Source: Rhodobacter sp. (GTDB lineage Bacteria > Pseudomonadota > Alphaproteobacteria > Rhodobacterales > Rhodobacteraceae). Taken from it: 64,000 bases of DNA. A program made the position numbers and the translations under genes. Below the pieces are notes generated by a model, which ran no database searches, was not told the DNA's origin, and worked only from the letters and a program-made list of their open reading frames with translations. Shown in pieces: positions 36,648 through 45,142 of this stretch. Within the stretch, counting starts at the first letter, position 1, and the number at the start of each line of letters is the position of its first letter. The DNA lies in assembly GCA_027487575.1 (NCBI GenBank), contig JAIYDJ010000075.1, positions 62,001-126,000 of the forward strand. Reading direction: 5' to 3'.

Positions 36648-37571
36648 ATGACCCGACTTCATGCCTTTTCTGCCCCCGGCCGATTCTGGCGCGGCAATCT
36701 GCACACCCATTCCACCCGGTCGGACGGTGTGCTGTCGCCCGAGGAAGTCTGCCGTCGCTACATGGCCGAAGGCTATGACTTCCTTGCGCTGACCGATCAC
36801 TTCGTCGGGCTCTGGGGCTATCCGATCGTCGATACCGTGCCGATGCGCACCAACCGGTTCACGACGATCCTTGGCGCGGAACTGCATTCCGGCGCGATGG
36901 CGAACGGCGAGTTGTGGCACATTCTGGCGGTCGGCCTGCCCGCCGATTTCGCCCCGTCGAACACCCCGCATTTCGATCCGGTCGCGGATCAGGAGACGGG
37001 GGCCGAAATCGCGGCCCGCGCCGTGGCCGCCGGGGCCTTCGTTGCCATCGCGCATCCGCAGTGGTCGGGGCTGACGCTGGCCGATGCGCGGTCGATCACG
37101 GCCGCCCACGCGGTCGAAGTCTACAACCACGGCTGCGCCGTGGGCTGCGACCGGCCAGACGGTTTTGCCATCGCAGACCTTCTGCTGACGGAAGGCCGCG
37201 ATCTGACGATGATCGCAACCGACGATGCCCATTTCTCGGAGCCTGACCATTTCGGCGGCTGGGTGATGGTCAAAGCCGAGGAAAACACGCCCGAGGCGCT
37301 GCTGGCCAGCCTGAAGGCGGGCACCTTCTATTCCTCGCAGGGGCCCGCGCTGCACGACGTGCGCATCGAAGGCAAGCATGTGGTGGTCGAAAGTTCGGCG
37401 GTTGCGGCGGTCATCCTGCAGGGTGCCGGCACCGGGGCCAGGGCGGTGCACGGCCACTCGATGACCCGGACCGAAGTGCCGGTGGACCGCTTGAACACCA
37501 GTCCCTGGCTGCGTGTCACGGTGGTGGATGCGGCAGGTCGCAAAGCTTGGTCGAACCCGGTCCGCCGCTAG
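36648..37571 (+). CDS. PHP-domain metal-dependent phosphoesterase
   Basis: 307 aa. N-terminal HTHSTRSDG (H19, H21, D26) is the PHP metal motif, with further ligands in GAELHS, AHPQWSG and ATDDAHF. The family hydrolyses phosphate esters using two or three metal ions. A PHP enzyme, PhnPP, opens the ribosyl cyclic phosphate in some C-P lyase pathways, but this gene is 5 kb from the phn operon, so a link is only a possibility. The C-terminal 60 residues form a separate beta-rich segment. Confidence 0.82.
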   Translation: MTRLHAFSAPGRFWRGNLHTHSTRSDGVLSPEEVCRRYMAEGYDFLALTDHFVGLWGYPIVDTVPMRTNRFTTILGAELHSGAMANGELWHILAVGLPADFAPSNTPHFDPVADQETGAEIAARAVAAGAFVAIAHPQWSGLTLADARSITAAHAVEVYNHGCAVGCDRPDGFAIADLLLTEGRDLTMIATDDAHFSEPDHFGGWVMVKAEENTPEALLASLKAGTFYSSQGPALHDVRIEGKHVVVESSAVAAVILQGAGTGARAVHGHSMTRTEVPVDRLNTSPWLRVTVVDAAGRKAWSNPVRR

Positions 37572-37580
37572 CGGCGCGCC

Positions 37581-38453
37581 TCAGTCCCTGTCGTCGCGGG
37601 GGCTGAGGGCCGAGAAATGCTTGTGCGCGATCCGGTACATCCGCCGATAGATCTTGGCCGTCCGGTTGCGAAGGTTCATCGCCGCGTAGATCGGCTGCGT
37701 GACCTCGGCCACATCCGCGACATAGCCGAACTGGCCGGTTTCGACCATGCGTTCCGCCGTTTCCGCCAGAACGAAGCCCGCCCCGCCTATGGTCGACAGC
37801 AGCGATGCGATGATCCCGCTTTGCCCGGCGGCCAGCGGCACGCCCAGAAGTTCGGGCAGCATCTGGCGGTGAGCTTCTTCGAAAGCAGGCGAAAAGGCCC
37901 CGCGGATGTAGGTGGCAGGGTCGATTTCGGCCCGGCTGCGCGCGGTGTCCGCGATCAGGCGATAGGTCATCTCCCCCACGCTGGCGAAATGCAGGTCGGG
38001 GTGGGGTTTCGGGGAATAGAGGATGGCGAAGTCCAGCGCACCGCGCGTCAGGTCGGCACACATCTGCGCCGAATAGTCGGGCTCGATGTACAGGGCCACC
38101 TGCGTCAGGTTGCGCTTTACCCCAGCAACCAGTTTGCCGATGTGGCCGGGGGCCAGGTCGTTCTGGATGCCCAGCCGCAGCGTGACCGCCGAACTGCCTG
38201 CAGGTTCGACCGCGCGCAGCGCCTCGTTCCAGTCGGCGCGCAGCATCCGCGCGTGCGGTTCGAACCGCAGCCCTTCGGTCGACAGTTCGGTGCCCGCGCG
38301 CGACCGCACGAACAGCCGCGCCCCCACCGCCGTCTCCAGCGCAACCACCCGGGCCGACACGGTGGACTGGGTGACCGACAACCGTTCGGCCGTGCGGTTG
38401 AAACTGCGCGTCTCGACCAGGTCGAGAAAGGTTTCCAGAAGGTCGATCTGCAC
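37581..38453 (-). CDS. LysR-family transcriptional regulator
   Basis: 290 aa. The N-terminal winged helix-turn-helix (SFNRTAERLSVTQSTVSARV) is typical of LysR regulators; the rest is the inducer-binding domain. It is divergent from the demethylase-like gene at 38560 across a 106-bp spacer with a nested inverted repeat, so it probably controls that operon in response to the substrate. Confidence 0.92.
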   Translation of the reverse strand: MQIDLLETFLDLVETRSFNRTAERLSVTQSTVSARVVALETAVGARLFVRSRAGTELSTEGLRFEPHARMLRADWNEALRAVEPAGSSAVTLRLGIQNDLAPGHIGKLVAGVKRNLTQVALYIEPDYSAQMCADLTRGALDFAILYSPKPHPDLHFASVGEMTYRLIADTARSRAEIDPATYIRGAFSPAFEEAHRQMLPELLGVPLAAGQSGIIASLLSTIGGAGFVLAETAERMVETGQFGYVADVAEVTQPIYAAMNLRNRTAKIYRRMYRIAHKHFSALSPRDDRD

Positions 38454-38455
38454 GA

Positions 38456-38497
38456 TTCCCGCTCCCTGATCGGTATTTCAGATCAATAGACCGGGAA
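38456..38497. promoter_or_regulatory. Nested inverted repeat, candidate LysR operator
   Basis: Outer arms TTCCCG (38456-38461) / CGGGAA (38492-38497) and inner arms TGATC (38467-38471) / GATCA (38481-38485) share nearly the same centre at about 38476. LysR regulators bind such dyads in divergent promoters. The position right before the LysR start suits autoregulation and activation of the rightward genes. Confidence 0.55.
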
Positions 38498-38559
38498 CGT
38501 GACAATTGAAACACCCCCGCTGTCGCGGGATAGTCCGCTGGGACAGAACGGAGGGCAGC

Positions 38560-40989
38560 ATGGCCGATTTGCCGACACAGGCGCGGGTGGTGATCATCGG
38601 GGGCGGGGCCGTCGGGGCTTCGGCGCTGTATCATCTGTGCAAGGCGGGCTGGACGGACTGCGTTCTGCTGGAAAAGAACGAGCTGACCGCCGGGTCGACC
38701 TGGCATGCGGCGGGAAATGTGCCGACCTTCAGCGCGTCATGGTCGATCATGAACATGCAGCGCTATTCGGCGCAACTGTATCGCGGGCTGGGGGCGGCGG
38801 TCGACTATCCGATGAACTATCACGTCACCGGGTCGGTGCGGCTGGGCCACAGCAAGGAGCGCCTGCAGGAGTTTCGCCGGGTGGTCGGGATGGGCCGGTA
38901 TCAGGGGATGGATCTTGATATCCTTGGTCCTGACGACATTCGGGGGCGCTATCCCTTTCTTGAAACCCACGGTCTGACCGGCGCGCTGTATGATCCCTAT
39001 GACGGCGACATCGACCCGGCGCAGTTGACGCAGGCGCTGGCCAAGGGCGCGCGGATGATGGGCGCGCATGTGGAACGGTTCTGCCCGGTCACGGCCGTGC
39101 GGCGCGATGGCGGCGAATGGGTCCTCACCACGCCCAAGGGCGAAATCCGTTGCGAAAAGGTTGTCAATGCCGCGGGATACTATGCCCGCGAGGTCGGAAA
39201 GATGTTCGGGCGCGATCTGCCGATGATGGTGATGAGCCACCAGTACCTGCTGTTCGACACGATCCCCGAACTCGCCGCATGGAGCGCCGAGGTCGGCCAC
39301 AAGCTGCCGCTGCTCCGCGATGTGGACAGCAGCTATTACCTGCGGCAGGAAAAGAACGGCTTCAACCTTGGCCCCTACGAGGCGAATTGCCGGGCGCACT
39401 GGACGACGCCGGATGACCCCTTCCCGCAGGATTTCAGTTTTCAACTGTTCCCCGACGATCTGGAACGGCTGGAATGGCACATCGCCGATGCGATGGCCCG
39501 CGTGCCGCTGCTGGAAAAGGCCGCGCTGACCAAGGTCATCAACGGCCCGATCCCCTACACGCCCGATGGCAACCCCCTGATCGGCCCGATGCCGGGGGTG
39601 CGGAACGCGTACGAGGCTTGCGTCTTCACCTTCGGCATCTGTCAGGCGGGCGGCGCGGGCAAGGTGCTGGCCGAATGGGTGACCGAAGGGGCGACCGAAT
39701 GGGATATGTGGTCCTGCGACCCGCGCCGGTTCACCGGCTACGAGGATGAGGCCTATTGCGTCGCCAAGGGGATGGAGGTCTACGGCCACGAATATGGCAT
39801 GCATTTCCCGATGGCGCGCTGGCCTGCGGCGCCGGACAGGAAGCTGTCGCCGGTGCATGACCGCATCAAGGCGCTGGGTGGGGTCACGGCCCCCTACAAC
39901 GGGTGGGAGCGGGCCGAATGGTTCGCCCGTCCCGGCGATGACACCTCGTGGGAAGCGGCCCAGACATGGGACCGCGCCGGCCCGTGGGAGGCGCGGATCG
40001 CGGCGGAATGCGCGGCTGTCCGCGACGGGGTGGGGGTTCTGGACCTGCCCGGGTTCACCCGGCTTCGGCTGCAGGGCCCCGGCGCGCGGGCGCATCTGGA
40101 CCGGCTGACGGCAAGTAGGCTGCCGGAACCGGGCAAGATCGGTCTGGCCTATTTCGCCGATGCACGGGGCCGGATCGTGACGGAAATGACCGTCCTGCCC
40201 GTCAGCGACGAGGATATCGGCGTGATCACCGCTTCGGTCGCCCAACGTCACGACGCTGACCTGCTGCGGGCCGGACTGCCCGATGGCGTGGTGATCGAGG
40301 ATTGGACCGACCGCATCCATTGTTTCATCGTCACCGGTCCCAAAGCCCGCGATCTGCTGGCTGGCGTCTGCGAGGCCGACCTGACCCTGCCGTGGCTGTC
40401 GGTGCAGTACTTTGCCAAGCTGGCGGGCCGCGACGTCGCCCTGATCCGTGTCAGCTTTGCGGGTGAGTTGGGCTGGGAGGTCCACTGCGACCGCGCCGAT
40501 GCCCTGCCGATTTACGAGGCGCTGCTGGCCGGGGGCGCCGTGCCGTTCGGGATGCGGGCGCTGAACAGTCTGCGGATCGAAAAGGGCTATCGCGCGTGGA
40601 AGGGCGATCTGTCGACCGACTATTCGCTGCTGGAAGGCGGGCTGGAGCGGTTCATCGACTGGACGAAGGACTTTCCGGGCAAGGCCCCGCTCGCCGCGCA
40701 GAAGCAGGCCGGAGTGGCGAAGCGGTTTGTCAGCCTGAAGGTCGCAACCGGCCCCTGCGATCCGCCTTACATGGCCAACCTGTGGTCGGACGGGCAGATC
40801 GTGGGCGAAGTCACCTCGGCCGCCTTCGGGCACCGGGTGGGCCATGTGGTGGCGCTGGCGATGCTGCGCGCCGATCTGGCCGCGCCGGGGATGACGCTGC
40901 AAGTCGAGGCGTTCGGCGAGCGGCTGGGGGCCGAAGTGATGGGCTACGGGGCGCAATGGGACCCGAAGAACGAGCGCATCCGCGCGTGA
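38560..40989 (+). CDS. FAD/GcvT dimethylglycine dehydrogenase-like protein 1
   Basis: 809 aa from the ATG after GGAGGG. The FAD Rossmann motif GGGAVG (residues 14-19) and STWHAAG, with H49 at the position that covalently binds FAD in dimethylglycine/sarcosine dehydrogenases. After the DAO domain comes the linker, then a GcvT-type folate domain (AGELGWEVHCD, MRALNSLRIEKGYR). Such enzymes oxidatively demethylate N-methylated amino acids and pass formaldehyde to tetrahydrofolate. First of two tandem paralogues. Confidence 0.9.
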   Translation: MADLPTQARVVIIGGGAVGASALYHLCKAGWTDCVLLEKNELTAGSTWHAAGNVPTFSASWSIMNMQRYSAQLYRGLGAAVDYPMNYHVTGSVRLGHSKERLQEFRRVVGMGRYQGMDLDILGPDDIRGRYPFLETHGLTGALYDPYDGDIDPAQLTQALAKGARMMGAHVERFCPVTAVRRDGGEWVLTTPKGEIRCEKVVNAAGYYAREVGKMFGRDLPMMVMSHQYLLFDTIPELAAWSAEVGHKLPLLRDVDSSYYLRQEKNGFNLGPYEANCRAHWTTPDDPFPQDFSFQLFPDDLERLEWHIADAMARVPLLEKAALTKVINGPIPYTPDGNPLIGPMPGVRNAYEACVFTFGICQAGGAGKVLAEWVTEGATEWDMWSCDPRRFTGYEDEAYCVAKGMEVYGHEYGMHFPMARWPAAPDRKLSPVHDRIKALGGVTAPYNGWERAEWFARPGDDTSWEAAQTWDRAGPWEARIAAECAAVRDGVGVLDLPGFTRLRLQGPGARAHLDRLTASRLPEPGKIGLAYFADARGRIVTEMTVLPVSDEDIGVITASVAQRHDADLLRAGLPDGVVIEDWTDRIHCFIVTGPKARDLLAGVCEADLTLPWLSVQYFAKLAGRDVALIRVSFAGELGWEVHCDRADALPIYEALLAGGAVPFGMRALNSLRIEKGYRAWKGDLSTDYSLLEGGLERFIDWTKDFPGKAPLAAQKQAGVAKRFVSLKVATGPCDPPYMANLWSDGQIVGEVTSAAFGHRVGHVVALAMLRADLAAPGMTLQVEAFGERLGAEVMGYGAQWDPKNERIRA

Positions 40990-41000
40990 CGGGCGGCGGA

Positions 41001-41050
41001 CCGGGGGCCAGCCCCCGGACCCCCGGGATATTTGGAGACAGAAAATGGGC
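41001..41050. repeat. Intergenic repeat copy 1
   Basis: Hairpin CCGGGGGC-CA-GCCCCCGG (41001-41018) followed by GGACCCCCGGGATATTTGGA and ACAGAAAATG. The tail ACAGAAAATG also occurs in copy 2, and GGATATT with AGAGAAAA in copy 3. It fills the 67-bp gap between the two demethylase-like genes. Confidence 0.6.
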
Positions 41051-41056
41051 AGGGCG

Positions 41057-43492
41057 ATGGTCGAAGTTCCAAAACACGCGCGGGCGGTGATCATCGGGGG
41101 CGGCGTGTCGGGCTGTTCGGTGGCCTATCATCTGGCCAAGGCCGGGTGGACAGACATTGTGTTGCTGGAGCGGCAGAAGCTGACATCGGGGACGACCTGG
41201 CATGCGGCGGGGCTGATCGGGCAGTTGCGCGGGTCGGCCAACATGACGCGGCTGGCGAAGTATTCCGCCGATCTTTACGTGAAGCTGGAGGCAGAGACCG
41301 GGGTGGCGACGGGGATGCGGCAGGTCGGGTCGATCTCGGTCGCCTTGACCGCCGAGCGTCACGAGGAATTGCTGCGGCAGGCGACGGTGGCGCGGATCTT
41401 CGGGGTCGATGTTGCCGAGATATCGCCGACCGAGGCCAAGGCGATGTATCCGCATCTGGAGATCGGGGATGTGGTGGGGGCGGTGCATCTGCCGCTGGAC
41501 GGACAGTGCGACCCGGCCAACATCGCGATGGCGCTGGCACGGGGTGCGCGGATGCGGGGGGCGCAGATCTTCGAGGGGGTGAAGGTCGTTGCGGTGACCA
41601 AGAGCCAAGGCCGCGTCACCGGAGTCGAGTACGAGGTGGCGGGCGAGCGGGGGGCGATTGCCTGCGATGTCGTGGTGAACTGCGGCGGGATGTGGGGGCG
41701 TGACCTGGCCGGGGCGTCGGGCGTGACGCTGCCGCTGCACGCCTGCGAGCATTTCTATCTGATCACCGAGCCGATCGACGGTCTGGGCCATCTGCCGGTG
41801 CTGCGGGTGCCGGATGAGTGCGCCTATTACAAGAGTGATGCGGGCAAGATGATGGTCGGGGCGTTCGAGCCGAAAGCCAAGCCGTGGGGCATGGAGGGCA
41901 TCCGCGAGGATTTCTGCTTTGACACGCTGCCCGAGGATTGGGACCATTTCCAGCCGATCCTGGAACACGCCATGAACCGTCTGCCGCTGTTCCAGACGGC
42001 GGGCATTCATACCTTCTTCAACGGGCCGGAATCCTTTACCCCCGACGACCGCTACTATCTGGGCGAGGCGCCGGAACTGGGCGGCTATTGGATTGCGGCG
42101 GGATACAACTCGGTCGGGATCGCCGGGTCGGGCGGGGCGGGGATGGCGCTGGCGCACTGGATGACCGAAGGCGAGGCGCCTTTCGATCTGTGGGAGGTCG
42201 ACATCCGCCGGGCGCAACCGTTCCAGCGGAACCGGCGCTATCTGAAAGAGCGGGTGAGCGAGACGCTGGGCCTGCTTTATGCTGACCACTTCCCCTATCG
42301 GCAGATGGCGACCTCGCGCGGGGTGCGGCGCAGCCCGCTGCATGAACATCTGAAGGCGCTGGGCGCGGTGTTCGGCGAAGTGGCGGGGTGGGAGCGGGCG
42401 AACTGGTACGCCAGACCGGGGCAGGCGGCGGAGTACCGCTATTCGTGGAAGCGGCAGAACTGGTTCGACAATGCCCGTGCCGAGCACATGGCGGTGCGCA
42501 CCGGCTGCGGGCTGTTCGACATGACCAGTTTCGGCAAGATCCGGGTCGAGGGGCGCGATGCCTGCGCATTCCTCAACCGGGTCTGCGCGAACGAGATCGA
42601 CGTGGCTGAGGGCCGGATCGTCTACACGCAGATGTTGAACGCGCGGGGCGGGATCGAGAGCGATCTGACCGTGACGCGGCTGAGCGAGACGGCCTTCCTG
42701 CTGGTGGTGCCGGGGGCAACGCTGCAGCGCGATCTGGCGTGGCTCCGGCGGCATCTGGGCGATGCGTTTGCCGTCATCACCGATGTCACGGCGGGCGAGG
42801 CGGTGGTGTGCGTGATGGGGCCGCAGGCGCGGGACGTGCTGGCGCGGGTGTCGCCTGCCGATCTGAGCAACCCGGGCCATCCGTTTGGCACGGCAAGGGA
42901 AATCGAGATTGGCATGGGTTTGGCCCGGGCGCACCGGGTGACCTATGTGGGCGAGTTGGGGTGGGAGCTTTACGTCTCGACCGATCAGGCCGCGCATGTG
43001 TTCGAGGCGCTGATGGAGGCGGGCGGGGTGACGCTGGCAGGGCTGCATACGCTGGATTCGTGCCGGATCGAAAAGGCCTACCGGCATTTCGGCCATGACA
43101 TCACCGACGAGGATCACGTGCTGGAGGCGGGGCTAGGCTTTGCGGTGCGGACGCAGAAGCCCGACTTCATCGGGCGCGATGCGGTGTTGCGGAAGCGCGA
43201 GGCGGGGCTGTCGCGGCGGTTGGTGCAATTCCGGTTGACCGATCCGGAACCGCTGCTGTTCCACAACGAAGGGATCGTGCGGGACGGGCGGATCGTCGGG
43301 CCGGTGACGTCCGGGGCTTACGGCCATTTCCTCGGCGGGGCGGTGGGCCTCGGCTATGTGCCCTGCGCGGGCGAGAGCGAGGCGGATGTGTTGGGGTCGA
43401 CGTATCAGATCGAGGTGGCGGGGGTGCGGCACGCGGCGGTGGCATCGCTGGTGCCTTTGTACGATCCGAAATCGGAGCGGGTGCGGATGTGA
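41057..43492 (+). CDS. FAD/GcvT dimethylglycine dehydrogenase-like protein 2
   Basis: 811 aa; start chosen at the second ATG (MVEVPKHARA) by analogy with the next gene, where the start follows GGGCAGG, four codons downstream of an ATG inside the repeat. Same domain plan as its neighbour: GGGVSG, TTWHAAG with H49, and the GcvT domain with GELGWELYVS. The two are clearly diverged paralogues, not a recent duplication, so they likely act on successive methyl groups or different substrates. Confidence 0.9.
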   Translation: MVEVPKHARAVIIGGGVSGCSVAYHLAKAGWTDIVLLERQKLTSGTTWHAAGLIGQLRGSANMTRLAKYSADLYVKLEAETGVATGMRQVGSISVALTAERHEELLRQATVARIFGVDVAEISPTEAKAMYPHLEIGDVVGAVHLPLDGQCDPANIAMALARGARMRGAQIFEGVKVVAVTKSQGRVTGVEYEVAGERGAIACDVVVNCGGMWGRDLAGASGVTLPLHACEHFYLITEPIDGLGHLPVLRVPDECAYYKSDAGKMMVGAFEPKAKPWGMEGIREDFCFDTLPEDWDHFQPILEHAMNRLPLFQTAGIHTFFNGPESFTPDDRYYLGEAPELGGYWIAAGYNSVGIAGSGGAGMALAHWMTEGEAPFDLWEVDIRRAQPFQRNRRYLKERVSETLGLLYADHFPYRQMATSRGVRRSPLHEHLKALGAVFGEVAGWERANWYARPGQAAEYRYSWKRQNWFDNARAEHMAVRTGCGLFDMTSFGKIRVEGRDACAFLNRVCANEIDVAEGRIVYTQMLNARGGIESDLTVTRLSETAFLLVVPGATLQRDLAWLRRHLGDAFAVITDVTAGEAVVCVMGPQARDVLARVSPADLSNPGHPFGTAREIEIGMGLARAHRVTYVGELGWELYVSTDQAAHVFEALMEAGGVTLAGLHTLDSCRIEKAYRHFGHDITDEDHVLEAGLGFAVRTQKPDFIGRDAVLRKREAGLSRRLVQFRLTDPEPLLFHNEGIVRDGRIVGPVTSGAYGHFLGGAVGLGYVPCAGESEADVLGSTYQIEVAGVRHAAVASLVPLYDPKSERVRM

Positions 43493-43503
43493 GTTCGGCA
43501 GAG

Positions 43504-43560
43504 GCGGGGGGTTTCACACCCCGCGCACCCCCCGTGGGATATTCATTGACAGAAAATGAG
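43504..43560. repeat. Intergenic repeat copy 2
   Basis: Hairpin GCGGGG ... CCCCGC (43504-43524) followed by CACCCCCCGTGGGATATTCA and GACAGAAAATGAG. Same arrangement as copy 1: GC hairpin, CCCC run, GGGATATT, then ACAGAAAATG just upstream of a start codon. Confidence 0.55.
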
Positions 43561-43566
43561 GGCAGG

Positions 43567-45135
43567 ATGAGCGATATCGTGGAGATCGGAGAGGCCTGCG
43601 AGCCCACGCGGGCGCGGGCGGGGCGGTCGGGCGGGCGGTCGGCGCGGGTGGCGCTGCGGGCGGCTCCGCTGGCCGATGACGTGCGTCCGGTACGGGGCGG
43701 GATGCCAGGGGGGCTTTACAAGCCGCTGAGCGAGGAGGGGGTGCAACAGATCCACCAGTCGGCGCTGGAGGCGCTGGAGGTGATCGGGCTGTCGCAGGCG
43801 CCGCCCTCCGGCGTGGCGATCATGACGGCGGCGGGGGCCGTTCTGGGCGACGACGGGCGGCTTCGGTTTCCGCGCGCGCTGGTCGAGGACATGCTGGCGG
43901 TGGCGGCGCGCAACATCACGCTGCATGCCCGCGATCCGAAGCAGGACCTGCATCTGTCCGGCACAAACGTGCATTACGGCACGGCGGGAGCGGCGGTGCA
44001 TATCGTCGATCCGGTCACGCTGGAGTACCGCGAGAGCACGGCGCAGGACCTGTACGATGCGGCGCGGCTGGTCGACAATCTGGACAACATCCATTTCTAC
44101 CAGCGCACGATGGTCTGCCGCGACGTGATGGACAACCGCGAGATGGACCTGAACACGCTTTATGGCTGTCTGGCGGGAACGACGAAGCATGTCGGCACCA
44201 GCTTCAGCGACCCTGCCCATGTCGCCGACTGTTTCGACATGCTCTACACCGTGGCAGGCGGCGAGGAGAAATGGCTGGAACGCCCGTTTGTCAGCAATTC
44301 CAACTGCTTCGTTGTGCCGCCGATGAAGTTCGCGGAAGAAAGCTGCATCACGATGGAGGATTGCATCCGGCGCGGCATGCCGATGCTGTTGCTGAGCGCG
44401 GGGCAGGCCGGGGCGACAGCGCCTGCGCCGATCGCGCTGACGATCGTTCAGGCGGTGGCGGAGTGTCTCGCGGGGGTCGTCTATGCCAATGCCATCAAAC
44501 CCGGCGCGCCTTGCATCTTCGGCACCTGGCCGTTCGTGTCGGACCTGCGGACGGGTGCGATGTCGGGGGGCAGCGCGGAACAGGCGCTGCTGACCGCCGG
44601 TTGCGCACAGATGCACCGGTTCTACGATCTGCCCGGCGGGGCGGCGTCGGGGATATCCGACAGCAAGCTGCCCGACATGCAGGCCGGGTGGGAACAGGGG
44701 ATCACCAATTCGCTGGCGGGTCTTGCCGGTCTGAACATGTGCTACGAGGCGGTGGGGATGCATGCCAGCCTGCTGGGCTTCTGTCTGGAAAGTCTTGTCC
44801 TCGGCGACGATCTTCTGGGGCAGGCGATGCGGTTGGTGCGCGGCATCGACGTGACCCCGGATTCCACCAGCATCGAGGCGATGAAAGAGGTGTGTCTGGG
44901 CGGGCCGGGGCACTATCTGGGCAGCGACCAGACGCTGAAGCTGATGCAGACCGAGTATATCTATCCCGCGGTCGGCAACCGGATGAGCCCGAAGGAATGG
45001 AACGAGGCGGGCAAGCCGCTGCTGCTTGACGCGGCGATTGCGCGCAAGAATAGTATCCTGGCAAAGGCCAGATGCGTGATCGACCCTGACATCGATGCTG
45101 CGATCCGGGCCAAGTACAACATCTACTTCCAGTGA
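43567..45135 (+). CDS. Non-pyrrolysine trimethylamine methyltransferase (MttB) homologue
   Basis: 522 aa from MSDIVEIGEACEP after GAGGGCAGG. The frame is uninterrupted, with no in-frame amber codon, so it belongs to the non-pyrrolysine MttB superfamily (the type containing glycine betaine methyltransferase MtgB). These transfer a methyl group from a quaternary amine to a corrinoid protein. No corrinoid-protein gene is visible in the window. Its place beside two demethylating oxidoreductases points to breakdown of a betaine-like compound. Confidence 0.85.
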   Translation: MSDIVEIGEACEPTRARAGRSGGRSARVALRAAPLADDVRPVRGGMPGGLYKPLSEEGVQQIHQSALEALEVIGLSQAPPSGVAIMTAAGAVLGDDGRLRFPRALVEDMLAVAARNITLHARDPKQDLHLSGTNVHYGTAGAAVHIVDPVTLEYRESTAQDLYDAARLVDNLDNIHFYQRTMVCRDVMDNREMDLNTLYGCLAGTTKHVGTSFSDPAHVADCFDMLYTVAGGEEKWLERPFVSNSNCFVVPPMKFAEESCITMEDCIRRGMPMLLLSAGQAGATAPAPIALTIVQAVAECLAGVVYANAIKPGAPCIFGTWPFVSDLRTGAMSGGSAEQALLTAGCAQMHRFYDLPGGAASGISDSKLPDMQAGWEQGITNSLAGLAGLNMCYEAVGMHASLLGFCLESLVLGDDLLGQAMRLVRGIDVTPDSTSIEAMKEVCLGGPGHYLGSDQTLKLMQTEYIYPAVGNRMSPKEWNEAGKPLLLDAAIARKNSILAKARCVIDPDIDAAIRAKYNIYFQ

Positions 45136-45142
45136 GGGCGAC

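Noticed and set aside
40811..43117. A 768-codon leftward frame over the second demethylase-like gene
   Set aside because: Antisense of a well-supported FAD/GcvT gene; composition is rich in P, R and H as expected of high-GC shadows.
38560..43492. Recent tandem duplication of the two demethylase-like genes
   Set aside because: The proteins share domain plan and key residues but differ widely along their length, so the duplication is old or they were acquired separately.
43567..45135. Pyrrolysine-containing MttB
   Set aside because: The reading frame has no in-frame amber codon, so it is the non-pyrrolysine subfamily.
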